DNA from: Desulfobulbaceae bacterium
GTDB lineage: Bacteria; Desulfobacterota; Desulfobulbia; Desulfobulbales; SURF-16
DNA length: 64,000 nt
Assembly (NCBI GenBank): GCA_002868945.1
Contig: PKTX01000006.1
Location: 46,963 to 110,962, forward strand
Direction: 5' to 3'
The translations under genes were made by a program, and so were the position numbers. Each line of letters begins with the position of its first letter. Within the stretch, counting starts at the first letter, position 1. Below are positions 25,508-34,689 of this stretch, piece by piece. The notes under the pieces are model-generated. The model was not told where the DNA came from. It was given only the letters and a program-made list of their open reading frames with translations, and searched no databases.

Positions 25508-27419
25508 GTTTATTCTTCTGCTGGTCCTGGCCGGCGCCCTGCTCTCCTGCGTAAAGGAGCAGCCGCAGCAGGCTCGGCGCAAGGGTTGCCAGGACTGCCA
25601 TGCGGAGATGGCCACTGCCCTGCAGCAGGGCAAGGTGCATAAGCCGGTGGCTGACAATGCCTGCGGCGCCTGTCATTTGCCGCATGGCGTCCTCGGCGGC
25701 ATCTTTCTGCGCCAGGAGCCGCCGGGCCTTTGTTATCGCTGTCATCGTCAGCTGGCAACGGCAGCGGCGGATGTCTCTGTTCATGAACCGGTGCGGCAGG
25801 GGCGCTGCGGGAAGTGTCATGCCAGCCATAACGCTCCCGAAGAGTATCTCTTGCAGGAGAAGGTTAACCAGTCGTGTTATGGCTGCCATGACCGGCGACT
25901 CTTTACGCGCCGGAATGTCCACCCGCCTCTTCAGGATGGGTGCACCTCCTGTCACAATCCCCACCATGCCGGGCAGGACAAGCTCCTGGTCAAGGAGGCG
26001 GATAGTCTCTGCCTGGAGTGTCATGAGAGTGGCGCGGCAACCTTTAAAGAGGCCCATTTCGGCTACCAGGCCGGCAGCGGTTGCGTGGGTTGTCATACCC
26101 CCCACAGCTCCGCAGGGCCTGGCCTGTTAAAGGCGGATACCCACATGCCCATGGCGCAGGGTAACTGTACATCCTGCCATGCGGAAGATGATACGGGTCT
26201 GCTCGTGGTGCCGGACAAGCCTGACACACTCTGCGTCTCGTGCCATGAGCAGGTGGTTGACCAGTCGGCAGGACGTCACCAACCGGTGATGGATGGATCG
26301 TGCCGCAGCTGTCATGCCCCGCATGCCAGTGAGGAGCGCCACCTGCTGGCCATGGCCCCGGAGGAGCTCTGCCTGCAATGCCATAGTGACGAACATGCCG
26401 CCGCGATGCGCAGCAGTCATGAGCCCTTTGACAAGGGGCAGTGTCTTGCCTGTCATACCGGCCATGGCAAAAAGGAGAATAACACCCTGAGCGCCGAGCC
26501 GGCCCTCTTGTGTGGCCAGTGCCATGCCCCTGAGCAGTATGGCCGGGGAGAGTTCAGTCATGCCCCGGCAAATAGCGGCGAATGCCTCACCTGCCATGCA
26601 CCGCACAACTCCAAAGAGAAGCGACTGCTTGTCGACCGCGACGGTGATATCTGTGTGGGATGTCATCAGGAAACAGCGGAAGAGCTTACCATGTTCAGTC
26701 TGCATATGCCCTTTGCCGCCGGCGAGTGCAGCCGCTGCCATGCGCCACACCAGGGCGAGCGGGCCGACCGCCTGCTGGCACCGCCGGAAGAAGGCCGGCT
26801 CTGCCTCGATTGTCATAAGGAGAGCCGCCTGGAACAGAAAAAGGAGCATGGCCATCTGCCCTTTGTCGAGGGAAGTTGCCAAAGCTGTCATGAACCGCAT
26901 GCCAGCAATACCTCGTTCATCCTCAAGCAGCCGGCCGGCGCCCTTTGTCTTTCCTGTCATCCTGATGTCAATGCGGTGGCGGCAGCCGACCATGTCCATG
27001 CCCCTGTTGCGGCAGGGAACTGCGGCGTCTGCCATATCGGCCACGGCTCCGGTAACAACAATCTGCTTATGAAGGATAAGCCGGATCTCTGTCTCACCTG
27101 TCACCCGGATATTGCTCGGTATTGGCAGGATGGCGTGGCCCATGCCCCGGCCCGTGAGGATTGTGGACTCTGCCATCAAGCCCATGGCGGCGAGCATGCC
27201 CGTTTGCTTGTCATGGATGCCACACAGCTCTGCTTTTCCTGCCATGAAAAAAATGGCCGCTTCAACAATGTCCACCAGGGCATTGAGCCACCGGGCTCAT
27301 CGTGTCTCACCTGCCATGACCCGCATGGCGGGGCGGATAAAGGCCTCCTTTATCCGGTTCACCATACGCCGTTTGACAAGGGGGGCTGCATGGCCTGTCA
27401 TAGGGAGGAGAGCACATGA
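25485..27419 (+). CDS. 26-haem c-type cytochrome lipoprotein
   Basis: 644 aa with 26 CxxCH motifs, about one haem per 25 residues. The signal peptide ends at a lipobox (LLSCVKE), so it should be membrane-anchored. The body is an array of doubled-CXXCH units of the form H-x-P-x(5,7)-C-x2-CH-x-PH ... LC-x2-CH (for example HMPMAQGNCTSCH, LCVSCH; HEPFDKGQCLACHTGH, LCGQCH). There is no other domain, so it is in effect a haem wire, likely lining the periplasm or outer surface. It overlaps the isomerase gene by 23 bases and the next cytochrome by ATGA. The start is the ATG of MNPRTPIKF, with AAGGAG 13 bases upstream; the longer track start lacks a signal peptide. Confidence 0.88.
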   Translation: MNPRTPIKFILLLVLAGALLSCVKEQPQQARRKGCQDCHAEMATALQQGKVHKPVADNACGACHLPHGVLGGIFLRQEPPGLCYRCHRQLATAAADVSVHEPVRQGRCGKCHASHNAPEEYLLQEKVNQSCYGCHDRRLFTRRNVHPPLQDGCTSCHNPHHAGQDKLLVKEADSLCLECHESGAATFKEAHFGYQAGSGCVGCHTPHSSAGPGLLKADTHMPMAQGNCTSCHAEDDTGLLVVPDKPDTLCVSCHEQVVDQSAGRHQPVMDGSCRSCHAPHASEERHLLAMAPEELCLQCHSDEHAAAMRSSHEPFDKGQCLACHTGHGKKENNTLSAEPALLCGQCHAPEQYGRGEFSHAPANSGECLTCHAPHNSKEKRLLVDRDGDICVGCHQETAEELTMFSLHMPFAAGECSRCHAPHQGERADRLLAPPEEGRLCLDCHKESRLEQKKEHGHLPFVEGSCQSCHEPHASNTSFILKQPAGALCLSCHPDVNAVAAADHVHAPVAAGNCGVCHIGHGSGNNNLLMKDKPDLCLTCHPDIARYWQDGVAHAPAREDCGLCHQAHGGEHARLLVMDATQLCFSCHEKNGRFNNVHQGIEPPGSSCLTCHDPHGGADKGLLYPVHHTPFDKGGCMACHREEST

Positions 27420-28585
27420 AGATTCGCATAGGCATACTCACCCTGATCATTCTGCTCGGTGCCGGTGGTGTGGTGACGGCAGCCCCGGGCAAGACCTGTA
27501 TCAGCTGCCATCCGCAAGAGGATTTCACCGGCAAGATCGTCCATAAACCCGTGGCCCGCGGTCAGTGCAGTCAGTGTCATAATCCCCATGTGGCCAAGTA
27601 TGACAACCTGTTGAGCCACCAGGGCGGCGCACTTTGCTACTCCTGCCATGGCGAGGCCCGCGCCGCCTTCAGCGAGGGGGTTCAGCATCAACCCGTAAAA
27701 GAGGGGAGGTGTCTGACCTGTCACAGCGCCCATGTCTCGGCGGAAAAGGGTTTATTGCGGGGGCCTGTGGCCGACAGCTGCTTCAGTTGCCATGAGGATC
27801 TGGCGGCCAGGCAGTATAAGGTCAAACACAAGCCCTTTGCCGAGGGTGACTGTACTGCATGTCATCAGCCCCATCATGCCGATAATTTCCAACTCTTAAA
27901 GAATGATGGCGACCAGCTCTGCCTGGAGTGTCATAGCCGTCCTGCCTCCCTGGCCGGCCATCGTGGCTTTCCGGACGAAATCGGCCAGTGCCTTTCCTGT
28001 CATAATCCCCATGGCAGCGCCGGCAAGGGCTTGATGCGTGCCGCGCTGCATGCGCCTTTTGCCGAGGGGTGTACGGCCTGCCATGGAAAGGATTCCGCAA
28101 CAGGCATAGACCTCTGCCTCGGTTGTCATGCCGAAGTGGGCGAGCAGATGCGTGCTCCCCACTCCCATATGCTGGCCGGTGAAGGGGCCTGCGTGGCTTG
28201 CCACAGCCCCCATGCCGCCGATGTGGACGGTTTGCTGAAGGCCCCCTATGAACAGCTCTGCCGTTCCTGTCACGAGGCCACCATTGAGCGTAATCGGCGC
28301 AGCCTCCACCCCCATCCGGAGACTGAGAAGTGTACGGATTGCCATGCGCCGCATGGCTCGCCGCGTCTGGTCATGCTCAATGCGGATGGCAATGCCGTTT
28401 GTTCTCGCTGTCATGAGACCCAGGGGAAATTCAGCCATCCGGTGGGCAGTGAGGTGATTGATCACCGTACAGGTCAGGCCATGGATTGTCTGACCTGTCA
28501 CGATCCCATGGGCACCGAGTATCGCTATCACCTGAAACTAAGCGGCAAAAAGGCATTATGCGTCCAGTGCCACCGCAGCTATTAG
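27416..28585 (+). CDS. 16-haem periplasmic c-type cytochrome
   Basis: 389 aa. A Sec signal (LTLIILLGAGGVVTAAP) is followed by 16 CxxCH motifs in the same doubled-CXXCH pattern as the preceding 26-haem protein (VHKPVARGQCSQCHNPH, HAPFAEGCTACH, LCVQCHRSY at the end). It has no lipobox and is probably soluble in the periplasm. Start and upstream stop overlap as ATGA, so translation is coupled. The similarity in repeat pattern suggests that it and the 26-haem protein come from one amplified ancestor. Confidence 0.87.
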   Translation: MKIRIGILTLIILLGAGGVVTAAPGKTCISCHPQEDFTGKIVHKPVARGQCSQCHNPHVAKYDNLLSHQGGALCYSCHGEARAAFSEGVQHQPVKEGRCLTCHSAHVSAEKGLLRGPVADSCFSCHEDLAARQYKVKHKPFAEGDCTACHQPHHADNFQLLKNDGDQLCLECHSRPASLAGHRGFPDEIGQCLSCHNPHGSAGKGLMRAALHAPFAEGCTACHGKDSATGIDLCLGCHAEVGEQMRAPHSHMLAGEGACVACHSPHAADVDGLLKAPYEQLCRSCHEATIERNRRSLHPHPETEKCTDCHAPHGSPRLVMLNADGNAVCSRCHETQGKFSHPVGSEVIDHRTGQAMDCLTCHDPMGTEYRYHLKLSGKKALCVQCHRSY

Positions 28586-28593
28586 AGGAAGAA

Positions 28594-29502
28594 ATGGATA
28601 CTATCCGCTCCGTTAAAGCAGCCCCCCTGATGCCGATATGGCTTGTGGTCCTTGTTGCGACGATGATCTTTGCCGGGCAAGTTCCGGCCGCCGCTGCATC
28701 GGGGCCATGGAAATTGGCCTTCAGCCTCAACCATGAGAGTATCAACAGTGCCCTGCCCACCGCTCTTTATGTGGATGGTGACAAGGAGCGCTACTATATG
28801 GTGGACAGTGCCGGTGGCCAGCTCGTTTCCTTTGATAAAGAGGGGGCCTTTTTAACCGCCTTTCAGCCGGATGAGGGCCTGGACCGGCCCTTTGACCTGG
28901 TCAGGTTGAGTGAGGCGGTCTTGGTTGTCGCGGAAAAAGGGCCGAACAGCCTGACCGTCATTGATTTTGCCGGGCAGGAGACCAAACGGCTGCAGGTGAA
29001 AGATCAGGGGCGGCCGCTTATGGTGGACAGGCTGGAGATCGGCAACAACGGCCGCCTCTATGCCTTGGACCGTGCCAGTGGCCGAATCTACCGCCTCACC
29101 GACTCCTTTACCGTTGCGCAGCGCTTTGATCTGCCGGAAGAAAAGGAGGCCCTTGTCGATTTCAAGGTGGTTGGTGAGCAGATTTGGGCCCTGGGACAAC
29201 AGAAGAAGCGCCTTTACGTCTATCATGAAAACGGCCGGCTCAGCAAGCGTCTCGACGTAGCCGATCTGGTGGTCTTTCCCGTTTCTCTGGCTGTTGATGA
29301 GGCCGGTCTTATCTATATTCTTGATCGGCACCAGGGTACGGTGGTGGTCTTGGATCGCAAGGCCAAGTTCAAATATCGCTTTCTCGGCAAGGGGCATGGC
29401 CCCGGCCATCTTTATTACCCCATGGAGATTCGTTTTGATCCCTGGGGTCGTCTCTGTGTTGTTGATGAGGGCAATGGCCGGGTGCAGATCTTCCGGCGCT
29501 AG
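28594..29502 (+). CDS. Exported NHL/six-bladed beta-propeller protein
   Basis: 302 aa. A signal peptide (LVVLVATMIFAGQVPAAAAS) is followed by propeller blades (YYMVDSAGGQLVSFDKEGAF, GRLYALDRASGRIYRL, LIYILDRHQGTVVVLDRK, GRLCVVDEGNGRVQIF). The ATG at 28594 has GAGGAAG just upstream and begins 8 bases after the previous stop; the track's upstream start lies inside the cytochrome gene. It precedes the second OmcS-like gene by 8 bases. Geobacter omcS also has an NHL-repeat gene nearby, as far as I recall, so a shared role in nanowire biogenesis or docking is plausible. Confidence 0.82.
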   Translation: MDTIRSVKAAPLMPIWLVVLVATMIFAGQVPAAAASGPWKLAFSLNHESINSALPTALYVDGDKERYYMVDSAGGQLVSFDKEGAFLTAFQPDEGLDRPFDLVRLSEAVLVVAEKGPNSLTVIDFAGQETKRLQVKDQGRPLMVDRLEIGNNGRLYALDRASGRIYRLTDSFTVAQRFDLPEEKEALVDFKVVGEQIWALGQQKKRLYVYHENGRLSKRLDVADLVVFPVSLAVDEAGLIYILDRHQGTVVVLDRKAKFKYRFLGKGHGPGHLYYPMEIRFDPWGRLCVVDEGNGRVQIFRR

Positions 29503-29510
29503 GTGAGGAT

Positions 29511-30602
29511 ATGGTCTTAACAAGAGCTGCATGTATATGTCTGGTTGGGCTGCTGCTGGCCATGACCTGGCCGGCCTGGGCCAAGGTCAGCGGCCCCTGT
29601 GTCAATTGCCATACCATGCACAACAGCCAGGCCGGCAGTCCCATGGCCTATACCGTAAGCAGCGGTGTTACGACCTATACTTCCACACCCAACAAGGGGT
29701 TGCTCAACACCGATTGTGTCGGCTGCCACCAGGGCAGCAACAGTGGCGGTCCAGTGCCCTATGTCCTGGACGTCAGCCAACCTACATACGGGGCCACCGG
29801 CACCGAGGGCGACACCCTGGCCGGTGGCAACTTTTACTGGGTCAGCCAGGGGAATGACCGGGCCGGCCATAATGTTGCCGGGCTGGCCGGGAGTGACGTT
29901 GCGCACGGCAACCTGCCGCCCGGCTCCACTGACTCGGCACCCTTATCCCAGCTCACCTGCGCCGGCACCTACGGCTGCCATGGCGCGTCGACGGAGATTG
30001 ATGCCACCGTGGCACTGCTGGGCAGCCATCACGCCAATGACATGACTGCCTGGAACGACGGCAGCACGGTGGCCAAAAGCTATCGCTTTCTCGATGGTGT
30101 CCAGGGTTTGGAGGACAGCGATTACGAGTACCGGCCCACCAGCAGCGCCCACAATAAATATTATGGCGCAGATCGAACCGGGGAGACAGAGAGCAGTGGC
30201 ACCATAAGCAGCCACTGCGGTCGTTGTCATAATGATTTTCATAATGGCGTTGGCGAGATTTCCGAGGGCGTCTTCAGCAACAATGTCTGGCTGCGTCATC
30301 CCACTGATTTTGATATGAGTAATGCCGCCGGCTCCGAGTACGCCGCCTACAACGATTATCAGGGGGTGGGCACTCCCTATAGTGTCATTTCACCGGTGGC
30401 CACGGCCGATACCACCACAACCCTGAACCAGGCGGTGTATCAGCAGGCCGATGATGCCATTGTCATGTGTCTCTCCTGCCACCGGGCGCACGGCTCGCCC
30501 TATGACGGTATCTTGCGTTGGAACTACAAGAACTGGCCGTGTGAAAATGAAGGAACAGATTGTTTTAACGGGTGCGCCATATGTCATACGACCAAGGATT
30601 AA
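29511..30602 (+). CDS. Second OmcS-like hexahaem extracellular cytochrome
   Basis: 363 aa, paralogous to the gene at 15466. The signal (LVGLLLAMTWPAWA) is cleaved before KVSGPCVNCHTMHNSQ. Six haem sites in the same order and spacing: CVNCH, CVGCH, CAGTYGCH (C-x4-CH), CGRCH, CLSCH and CAICH. Shared landmarks are GGNFYWV, GHNV, RHPTDFDMS, CLSCHRAHGSPYDGILRW and CHTTKD at the C-terminus. Two versions of the same filament-type subunit in one locus may build different wires or a mixed one. It has a GGTGAGG ribosome site and overlaps the next gene. Confidence 0.83.
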   Translation: MVLTRAACICLVGLLLAMTWPAWAKVSGPCVNCHTMHNSQAGSPMAYTVSSGVTTYTSTPNKGLLNTDCVGCHQGSNSGGPVPYVLDVSQPTYGATGTEGDTLAGGNFYWVSQGNDRAGHNVAGLAGSDVAHGNLPPGSTDSAPLSQLTCAGTYGCHGASTEIDATVALLGSHHANDMTAWNDGSTVAKSYRFLDGVQGLEDSDYEYRPTSSAHNKYYGADRTGETESSGTISSHCGRCHNDFHNGVGEISEGVFSNNVWLRHPTDFDMSNAAGSEYAAYNDYQGVGTPYSVISPVATADTTTTLNQAVYQQADDAIVMCLSCHRAHGSPYDGILRWNYKNWPCENEGTDCFNGCAICHTTKD

Positions 30603-31933
30603 CCATACTTTGTTGCTGTCTGGTGATGAGCAGTGCCGTGGTTGTTATAGCGCCGCCTGTTCAGGCCGCCAGCTATCGTGATTCGGCTCACGGCTCCGCT
30701 GTTGACAGACCGGCCATGAGCGGTTACGCCATCGGTAACTGCGCTCACTGTCACGAGATGCATGCCAGCCTGGCCGGTGTCGAGCCGGAGCCTTCCGGCG
30801 GTTCCCCCCACCCCTACACAGTCTTTGCCGATAATTTCACCAGTGGCGCTACAGCCGGTTCCTATCTGGTGACTGATAATTTCTGCTTCTACTGTCACGG
30901 TGAAGGATTCGAAGTGGTGCAGGCCGTGGCCAATGCTGATTACAGCACCACTTTCGGCGGCGGATCGCTTGGCACCCTGCCGCAGTCCATTCTTGCCGCC
31001 TTTAATCAGACCTCCTACCATAACCTAGGTGATATCCAAACTTTTATGACCACCGGCGATGGGGCGGCCATGTCCTCCTGGTACACATCCTCTTCCAATC
31101 CCTGCAACGCCTGTCATAATCCCCACCTGGCCAAGAAAAACTTTGGAAGTAGTTCAGTTTTCAGTGCACCATTGGCCAGCGCCATCTCCAAGCCCGGCGA
31201 CCACTTCAATCTGTGGGGCGGGAGTGAGACCATGGCCGCCTATAGCGGCTATGAACCGCCCTATGCCGATAGGACCAGCGAGGCCAGGGAACCGGATGGG
31301 ACAGTGGTGGCGGCCGGCGGCGACGGTTCCGGCCAGGCGGCTAAGACGCCTGACTACATCGGCTTTTGCACCGATTGTCACAATACCACCAATACCATCG
31401 AAAGCTCCACCCTGCCCCCCACTCTGCGCCCCATTGATTGGTCCAGCAGCGGTGACAAGCATGGTGGCTTGAGCCGCGACGTCGGCATTGATATCCGCGA
31501 GCCCTTTGCCTCGGCCCAGGCAGGCACGACAAATTTTGTCCTCTCCTGTCTCGATTGCCATGAACCGCACGGCGCAAGCAATATCATGCTCTTGCGCAGC
31601 CGGGTCAATGGCGAGGATATGGGGCTGCGCGAGGTCTCCACCACCAATGACATGGGTGCCCTGTGTCAGCGGTGCCACAAGGATGATGCGGCTGCGGGGT
31701 ATGGTTCTGCCGATCAGTGGCGTTATATTCATCATGAATCCAGCGACGCACCTTATCCCGGGCCACCTAATTTTTGCAAAGGTTGCCATAATACGACTGC
31801 CGGTTATGCAACACCTGTAGCCGGGGCAAGTCAGCCCAGAATCCACTGTGGCCAGTGTCACTTTCACAACAGTGATGACAGCTGGATGCTCGGTGTCAGA
31901 AGCGAAGAATACACCGGCCGTACAACCTTTTAG
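30581..31933 (+). CDS. Octahaem exported c-type cytochrome
   Basis: 450 aa. A signal (LTILCCCLVMSSAVVVIAPPVQA) is followed by eight CxxCH motifs (CAHCH, CFYCH, CNACH, CTDCH, CLDCH, CQRCH, CKGCH, CGQCH) separated by long non-haem loops rich in Ser, Gly and Thr. Haem spacing is far looser than in the doubled-CXXCH proteins and resembles secreted outer-surface cytochromes. OmcZ is also octahaem, but I see no specific sequence match to it. It overlaps the second OmcS-like gene by 22 bases and probably works with it. ATG 30581 chosen; the track uses a GTG nine bases upstream. Confidence 0.8.
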   Translation: MSYDQGLTILCCCLVMSSAVVVIAPPVQAASYRDSAHGSAVDRPAMSGYAIGNCAHCHEMHASLAGVEPEPSGGSPHPYTVFADNFTSGATAGSYLVTDNFCFYCHGEGFEVVQAVANADYSTTFGGGSLGTLPQSILAAFNQTSYHNLGDIQTFMTTGDGAAMSSWYTSSSNPCNACHNPHLAKKNFGSSSVFSAPLASAISKPGDHFNLWGGSETMAAYSGYEPPYADRTSEAREPDGTVVAAGGDGSGQAAKTPDYIGFCTDCHNTTNTIESSTLPPTLRPIDWSSSGDKHGGLSRDVGIDIREPFASAQAGTTNFVLSCLDCHEPHGASNIMLLRSRVNGEDMGLREVSTTNDMGALCQRCHKDDAAAGYGSADQWRYIHHESSDAPYPGPPNFCKGCHNTTAGYATPVAGASQPRIHCGQCHFHNSDDSWMLGVRSEEYTGRTTF

Positions 31934-31960
31934 AAATCTCCGGACAAAGAGCGGGGGCGC

Positions 31961-33430
31961 TTGAAAAAGATGAAAAAGAGGATTGTTGGCACAGGGCCGG
32001 GCAGCATAGGGCAGCGGCGGATTGTTCTGATCTGCCTGCTGGCGGCTGCCCTGTTTTCTTTGCAGGGATGTGTGGCCGGCCAGAAGACCACCTCGGCCCT
32101 GCTGGTGGCGCCGCAGCCGCTGGCCGAGCATGAGGGCTTGCTCACTATCTTTGTGCAGTTGGCCGGGCAAGAGGGCGGTGAGGCCTGGCTTGAAGTTTCC
32201 AGCGTGGAGTTGGTGGGGGAGGCAGCAGTCGTGGCCCTGGCCGGCGGCAACAGGGCGTTGGCCGCAGCCGAGATCGGCGACGGCCAGCGTTTTGTCGCCC
32301 GCGGGCCGGTACCGGCCGGCCGTTATGACTTTCTGCGCCTCACCCTTGATAAGGCGGCCCTGCAGCGTGACGGCAAAAAGATTCTGCTTACCCTTGAGCA
32401 GCCGATTGTCGACCTGCCCCTGCCGGGTGATTTCCAGATGGAGGCCGGCGATAGCCGCACCCTGATTATCTCCTGGGACGATGAAGCCTCATTGGTCAAC
32501 GAGGCCCACTTCAGCGCCCGCATGGCGCTTCTCAGCCCTCGCCGACCGCTGTTGGCTGATCTGGCCTATGTCAGTTGTCCTGATATCGACACCCTCTATC
32601 TGCTCAGTACGGACCGCAATCGGGTTTCCGGCTCCCTGGCCATCAAGGGGCGGCCCACGTACATGGCCTATGCTCCGCAGAGAAAGAGACTCTACGTCCT
32701 TTCCGAAGAGCAGTCCACCATCACCGTGGTGGAGACGGCCACCAGCCGCATTGTTGATCGCTTCAAGATTCCCATGACCGTGGCGCCCTCTTTTTTCATG
32801 AGCCCGGACGGTAACCGCGGTTATATCCTTGATGGCGGCGGCAACTATCTGACCCTGATGGATCTCAACCAGGGTGCCATGATCCAGCGGCAGCGGCTCG
32901 GTTATCAACCCCGCCATCTGATCTGGCACGCAGCGGGCCGCCAGCTTATTCTCTCCTCCGGCCTGGACCAGAAGATCTATTTCCTTGATGCCGAGACCCT
33001 GGCCACCCGGGATGTTCTGCCCGTGGGCAGCAGCCCTGACGGCCTTTTGGTGGATGATGATTATCTTTTTGTGGCCGAGCAGAGTGCCAATAGTCTCAGC
33101 ATTTTTGACTTGGACCGCGGTCAGGAGGTCAAGCGGTTGCAGGTGGGCCTGTGGCCTCGTCGCATCTTGAAAAATAACAATACCCTTTATGTCAGCAATT
33201 ATCGGAGCAGTTCCGTTTCCCTGGTGCTGGTCAGGCAGCAACGCGTGGCACGCACCATTGCCGTGGCTGATGGCCCCCTGGAGATGGTCTCGGCAAACCA
33301 CAGCAAGTGGATCTATGTTGCCGGGCGGCAGGGCGGTGCGATTACAGTGATCGACCAGACATCCAACCGGCCGGCCGCTCTTATTGAGCTGGCTGCCAAA
33401 CCGGCTGATCTTCTGGTTGTGCAAGAGTGA
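31961..33430 (+). CDS. YVTN-type beta-propeller lipoprotein
   Basis: 489 aa. The signal ends in FSLQGCVAG (lipobox LQGC). After an N-terminal beta domain of about 180 aa come repeated propeller blades with the YVTN-like pattern (RLYVLSEEQSTITVVETATSRIV, RGYILDGGGNYLTLMDL, DYLFVAEQSANSLSIFDLD, NTLYVSNYRSSSVSLV). Such lipoproteins are frequent in cytochrome clusters and may scaffold surface complexes. The start is TTG 31961 or ATG 31970; neither has a strong ribosome site. It follows the octahaem gene by 27 bases. Confidence 0.78.
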   Translation: MKKMKKRIVGTGPGSIGQRRIVLICLLAAALFSLQGCVAGQKTTSALLVAPQPLAEHEGLLTIFVQLAGQEGGEAWLEVSSVELVGEAAVVALAGGNRALAAAEIGDGQRFVARGPVPAGRYDFLRLTLDKAALQRDGKKILLTLEQPIVDLPLPGDFQMEAGDSRTLIISWDDEASLVNEAHFSARMALLSPRRPLLADLAYVSCPDIDTLYLLSTDRNRVSGSLAIKGRPTYMAYAPQRKRLYVLSEEQSTITVVETATSRIVDRFKIPMTVAPSFFMSPDGNRGYILDGGGNYLTLMDLNQGAMIQRQRLGYQPRHLIWHAAGRQLILSSGLDQKIYFLDAETLATRDVLPVGSSPDGLLVDDDYLFVAEQSANSLSIFDLDRGQEVKRLQVGLWPRRILKNNNTLYVSNYRSSSVSLVLVRQQRVARTIAVADGPLEMVSANHSKWIYVAGRQGGAITVIDQTSNRPAALIELAAKPADLLVVQE

Positions 33431-33451
33431 TTCGGCAATGGATTTTTTTAT

Positions 33452-34669
33452 ATGAACAGAGTGTCCATCTTGAAATTTATCTTTTTGCCGCTGTTGGTCG
33501 GCTCGCTTTGCGGTCTGCTGCTCACCGGGACGCCACATCTCAGCCTGGCCGGTCCAGAGGATGACAGCGGCCAGTGCTGTACCTGCCACAGTGAGGTGTG
33601 CCGGGAGAGCGCCGGCCGGCTTTATGTGCATGCCCCGGTAGCGGAAAAACGGTGTGTGGTCTGTCACGGCAGGAGCAGGAGCAGTGAGGAGGCCGGGGTA
33701 AGGCCGGTGGCCTATGCGGCCGGCCAAGAAGATGTGCAAGAGGATGACGAGATTGATTGGTTTACCAAGGATTGCCGGGAACGAACCACGCATTGGTTTA
33801 AGTTGCCCGGCAATGCGGCCGGCCGGAGCTTGATCTTTATGGCGCGGGCCAATGGCAGGAAGATACTGGCCCGGCAGATTGTCCTGCCGGAGCTGGCTCA
33901 GGTTGAGCCCCTGCCCATGGCGGAGGGTGATCCGACCATTTTTGATGTGCGGGTTATGGAGGTGAAAAGAGGAGTTTTTCTCAGCGCCCGCATTGCCTGG
34001 AAGACGGATCGGCTCACCGATGCCCGGCTTCTTTACGGGGTGGATGAACTTGATTCCAGCACCGCGGTTGTTCAGCACCTGGCCACCCGGCATGAGATCA
34101 CCATAACCGGGCTGCAGGCCAAGCAGACCTATCAGGTGGTGGCTCTCGGTCGTGATGTCCTGGGCAATGAGGCCCGCTCTGCGCCGTTGCTCCTCTCCAC
34201 CGCCAAGGCCTTCAGGGAGCCGGAGTTCAGCGCGCCTCACTTTTCCGGGGAGGAGCTTGAGGTTGACACAGCCTATTACCGGCATGACGAGCGTCTTTTT
34301 GCCCGTTTTTCGACAAATTACCCGGTGGCCATACGCCTGGGTCGCCATGGCAATGGTCAGCCTTTTGGGAAGAATAGCGACAGGGAGGAGAAACGCATCC
34401 CCGTGGGCCACCCGCAGCTCGCCGATCCCTACACGTTGGCCATAACCGTCTGTGTGGAATGCCATCCCCAGGCCAAGGGAGTACAGTCGCATCCGGTGGA
34501 TGTCGGTCCCAAGGCGGACATGACTATCCCGGCTGATTATTCCACCATGCCAGATGGCCGGTTAAGCTGCATGTCCTGCCATCAGGCCCACGCCTCTGAC
34601 CACGAGTATCGCTTGACCCGCGCCCGACGGAAGGATCTCTGTCTGGGTTGTCATCGTAATTTCGGCTGA
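33452..34669 (+). CDS. Pentahaem c-type cytochrome with a fibronectin-III-like insert
   Basis: 405 aa. A signal/TM segment (LKFIFLPLLVGSLCGLLLTG) is followed by two haem motifs (CCTCH, CVVCH). A non-haem middle of about 250 aa includes a fibronectin-III-like domain (VFLSARIAWKTDRLTDARLLYG, HEITITGLQAKQTYQVVALGRD). Three more haems close the protein (CVECH, CMSCH, CLGCH). This split layout, haems at both ends with a beta-sandwich between, could bridge two partners. The ribosome site is weak. It precedes the HAMP protein by 20 bases and appears to belong to the same operon. Confidence 0.8.
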   Translation: MNRVSILKFIFLPLLVGSLCGLLLTGTPHLSLAGPEDDSGQCCTCHSEVCRESAGRLYVHAPVAEKRCVVCHGRSRSSEEAGVRPVAYAAGQEDVQEDDEIDWFTKDCRERTTHWFKLPGNAAGRSLIFMARANGRKILARQIVLPELAQVEPLPMAEGDPTIFDVRVMEVKRGVFLSARIAWKTDRLTDARLLYGVDELDSSTAVVQHLATRHEITITGLQAKQTYQVVALGRDVLGNEARSAPLLLSTAKAFREPEFSAPHFSGEELEVDTAYYRHDERLFARFSTNYPVAIRLGRHGNGQPFGKNSDREEKRIPVGHPQLADPYTLAITVCVECHPQAKGVQSHPVDVGPKADMTIPADYSTMPDGRLSCMSCHQAHASDHEYRLTRARRKDLCLGCHRNFG

Positions 34670-34689
34670 GGCCGATCAGGATTGATACT

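Noticed and set aside
30581-31933. OmcZ orthologue
   Set aside because: The haem number is the same (eight), but no specific sequence landmarks of OmcZ could be recognised.
32489-34492. Minus-strand ORF of 667 aa
   Set aside because: It lies opposite two well-supported genes and has a non-coding composition.
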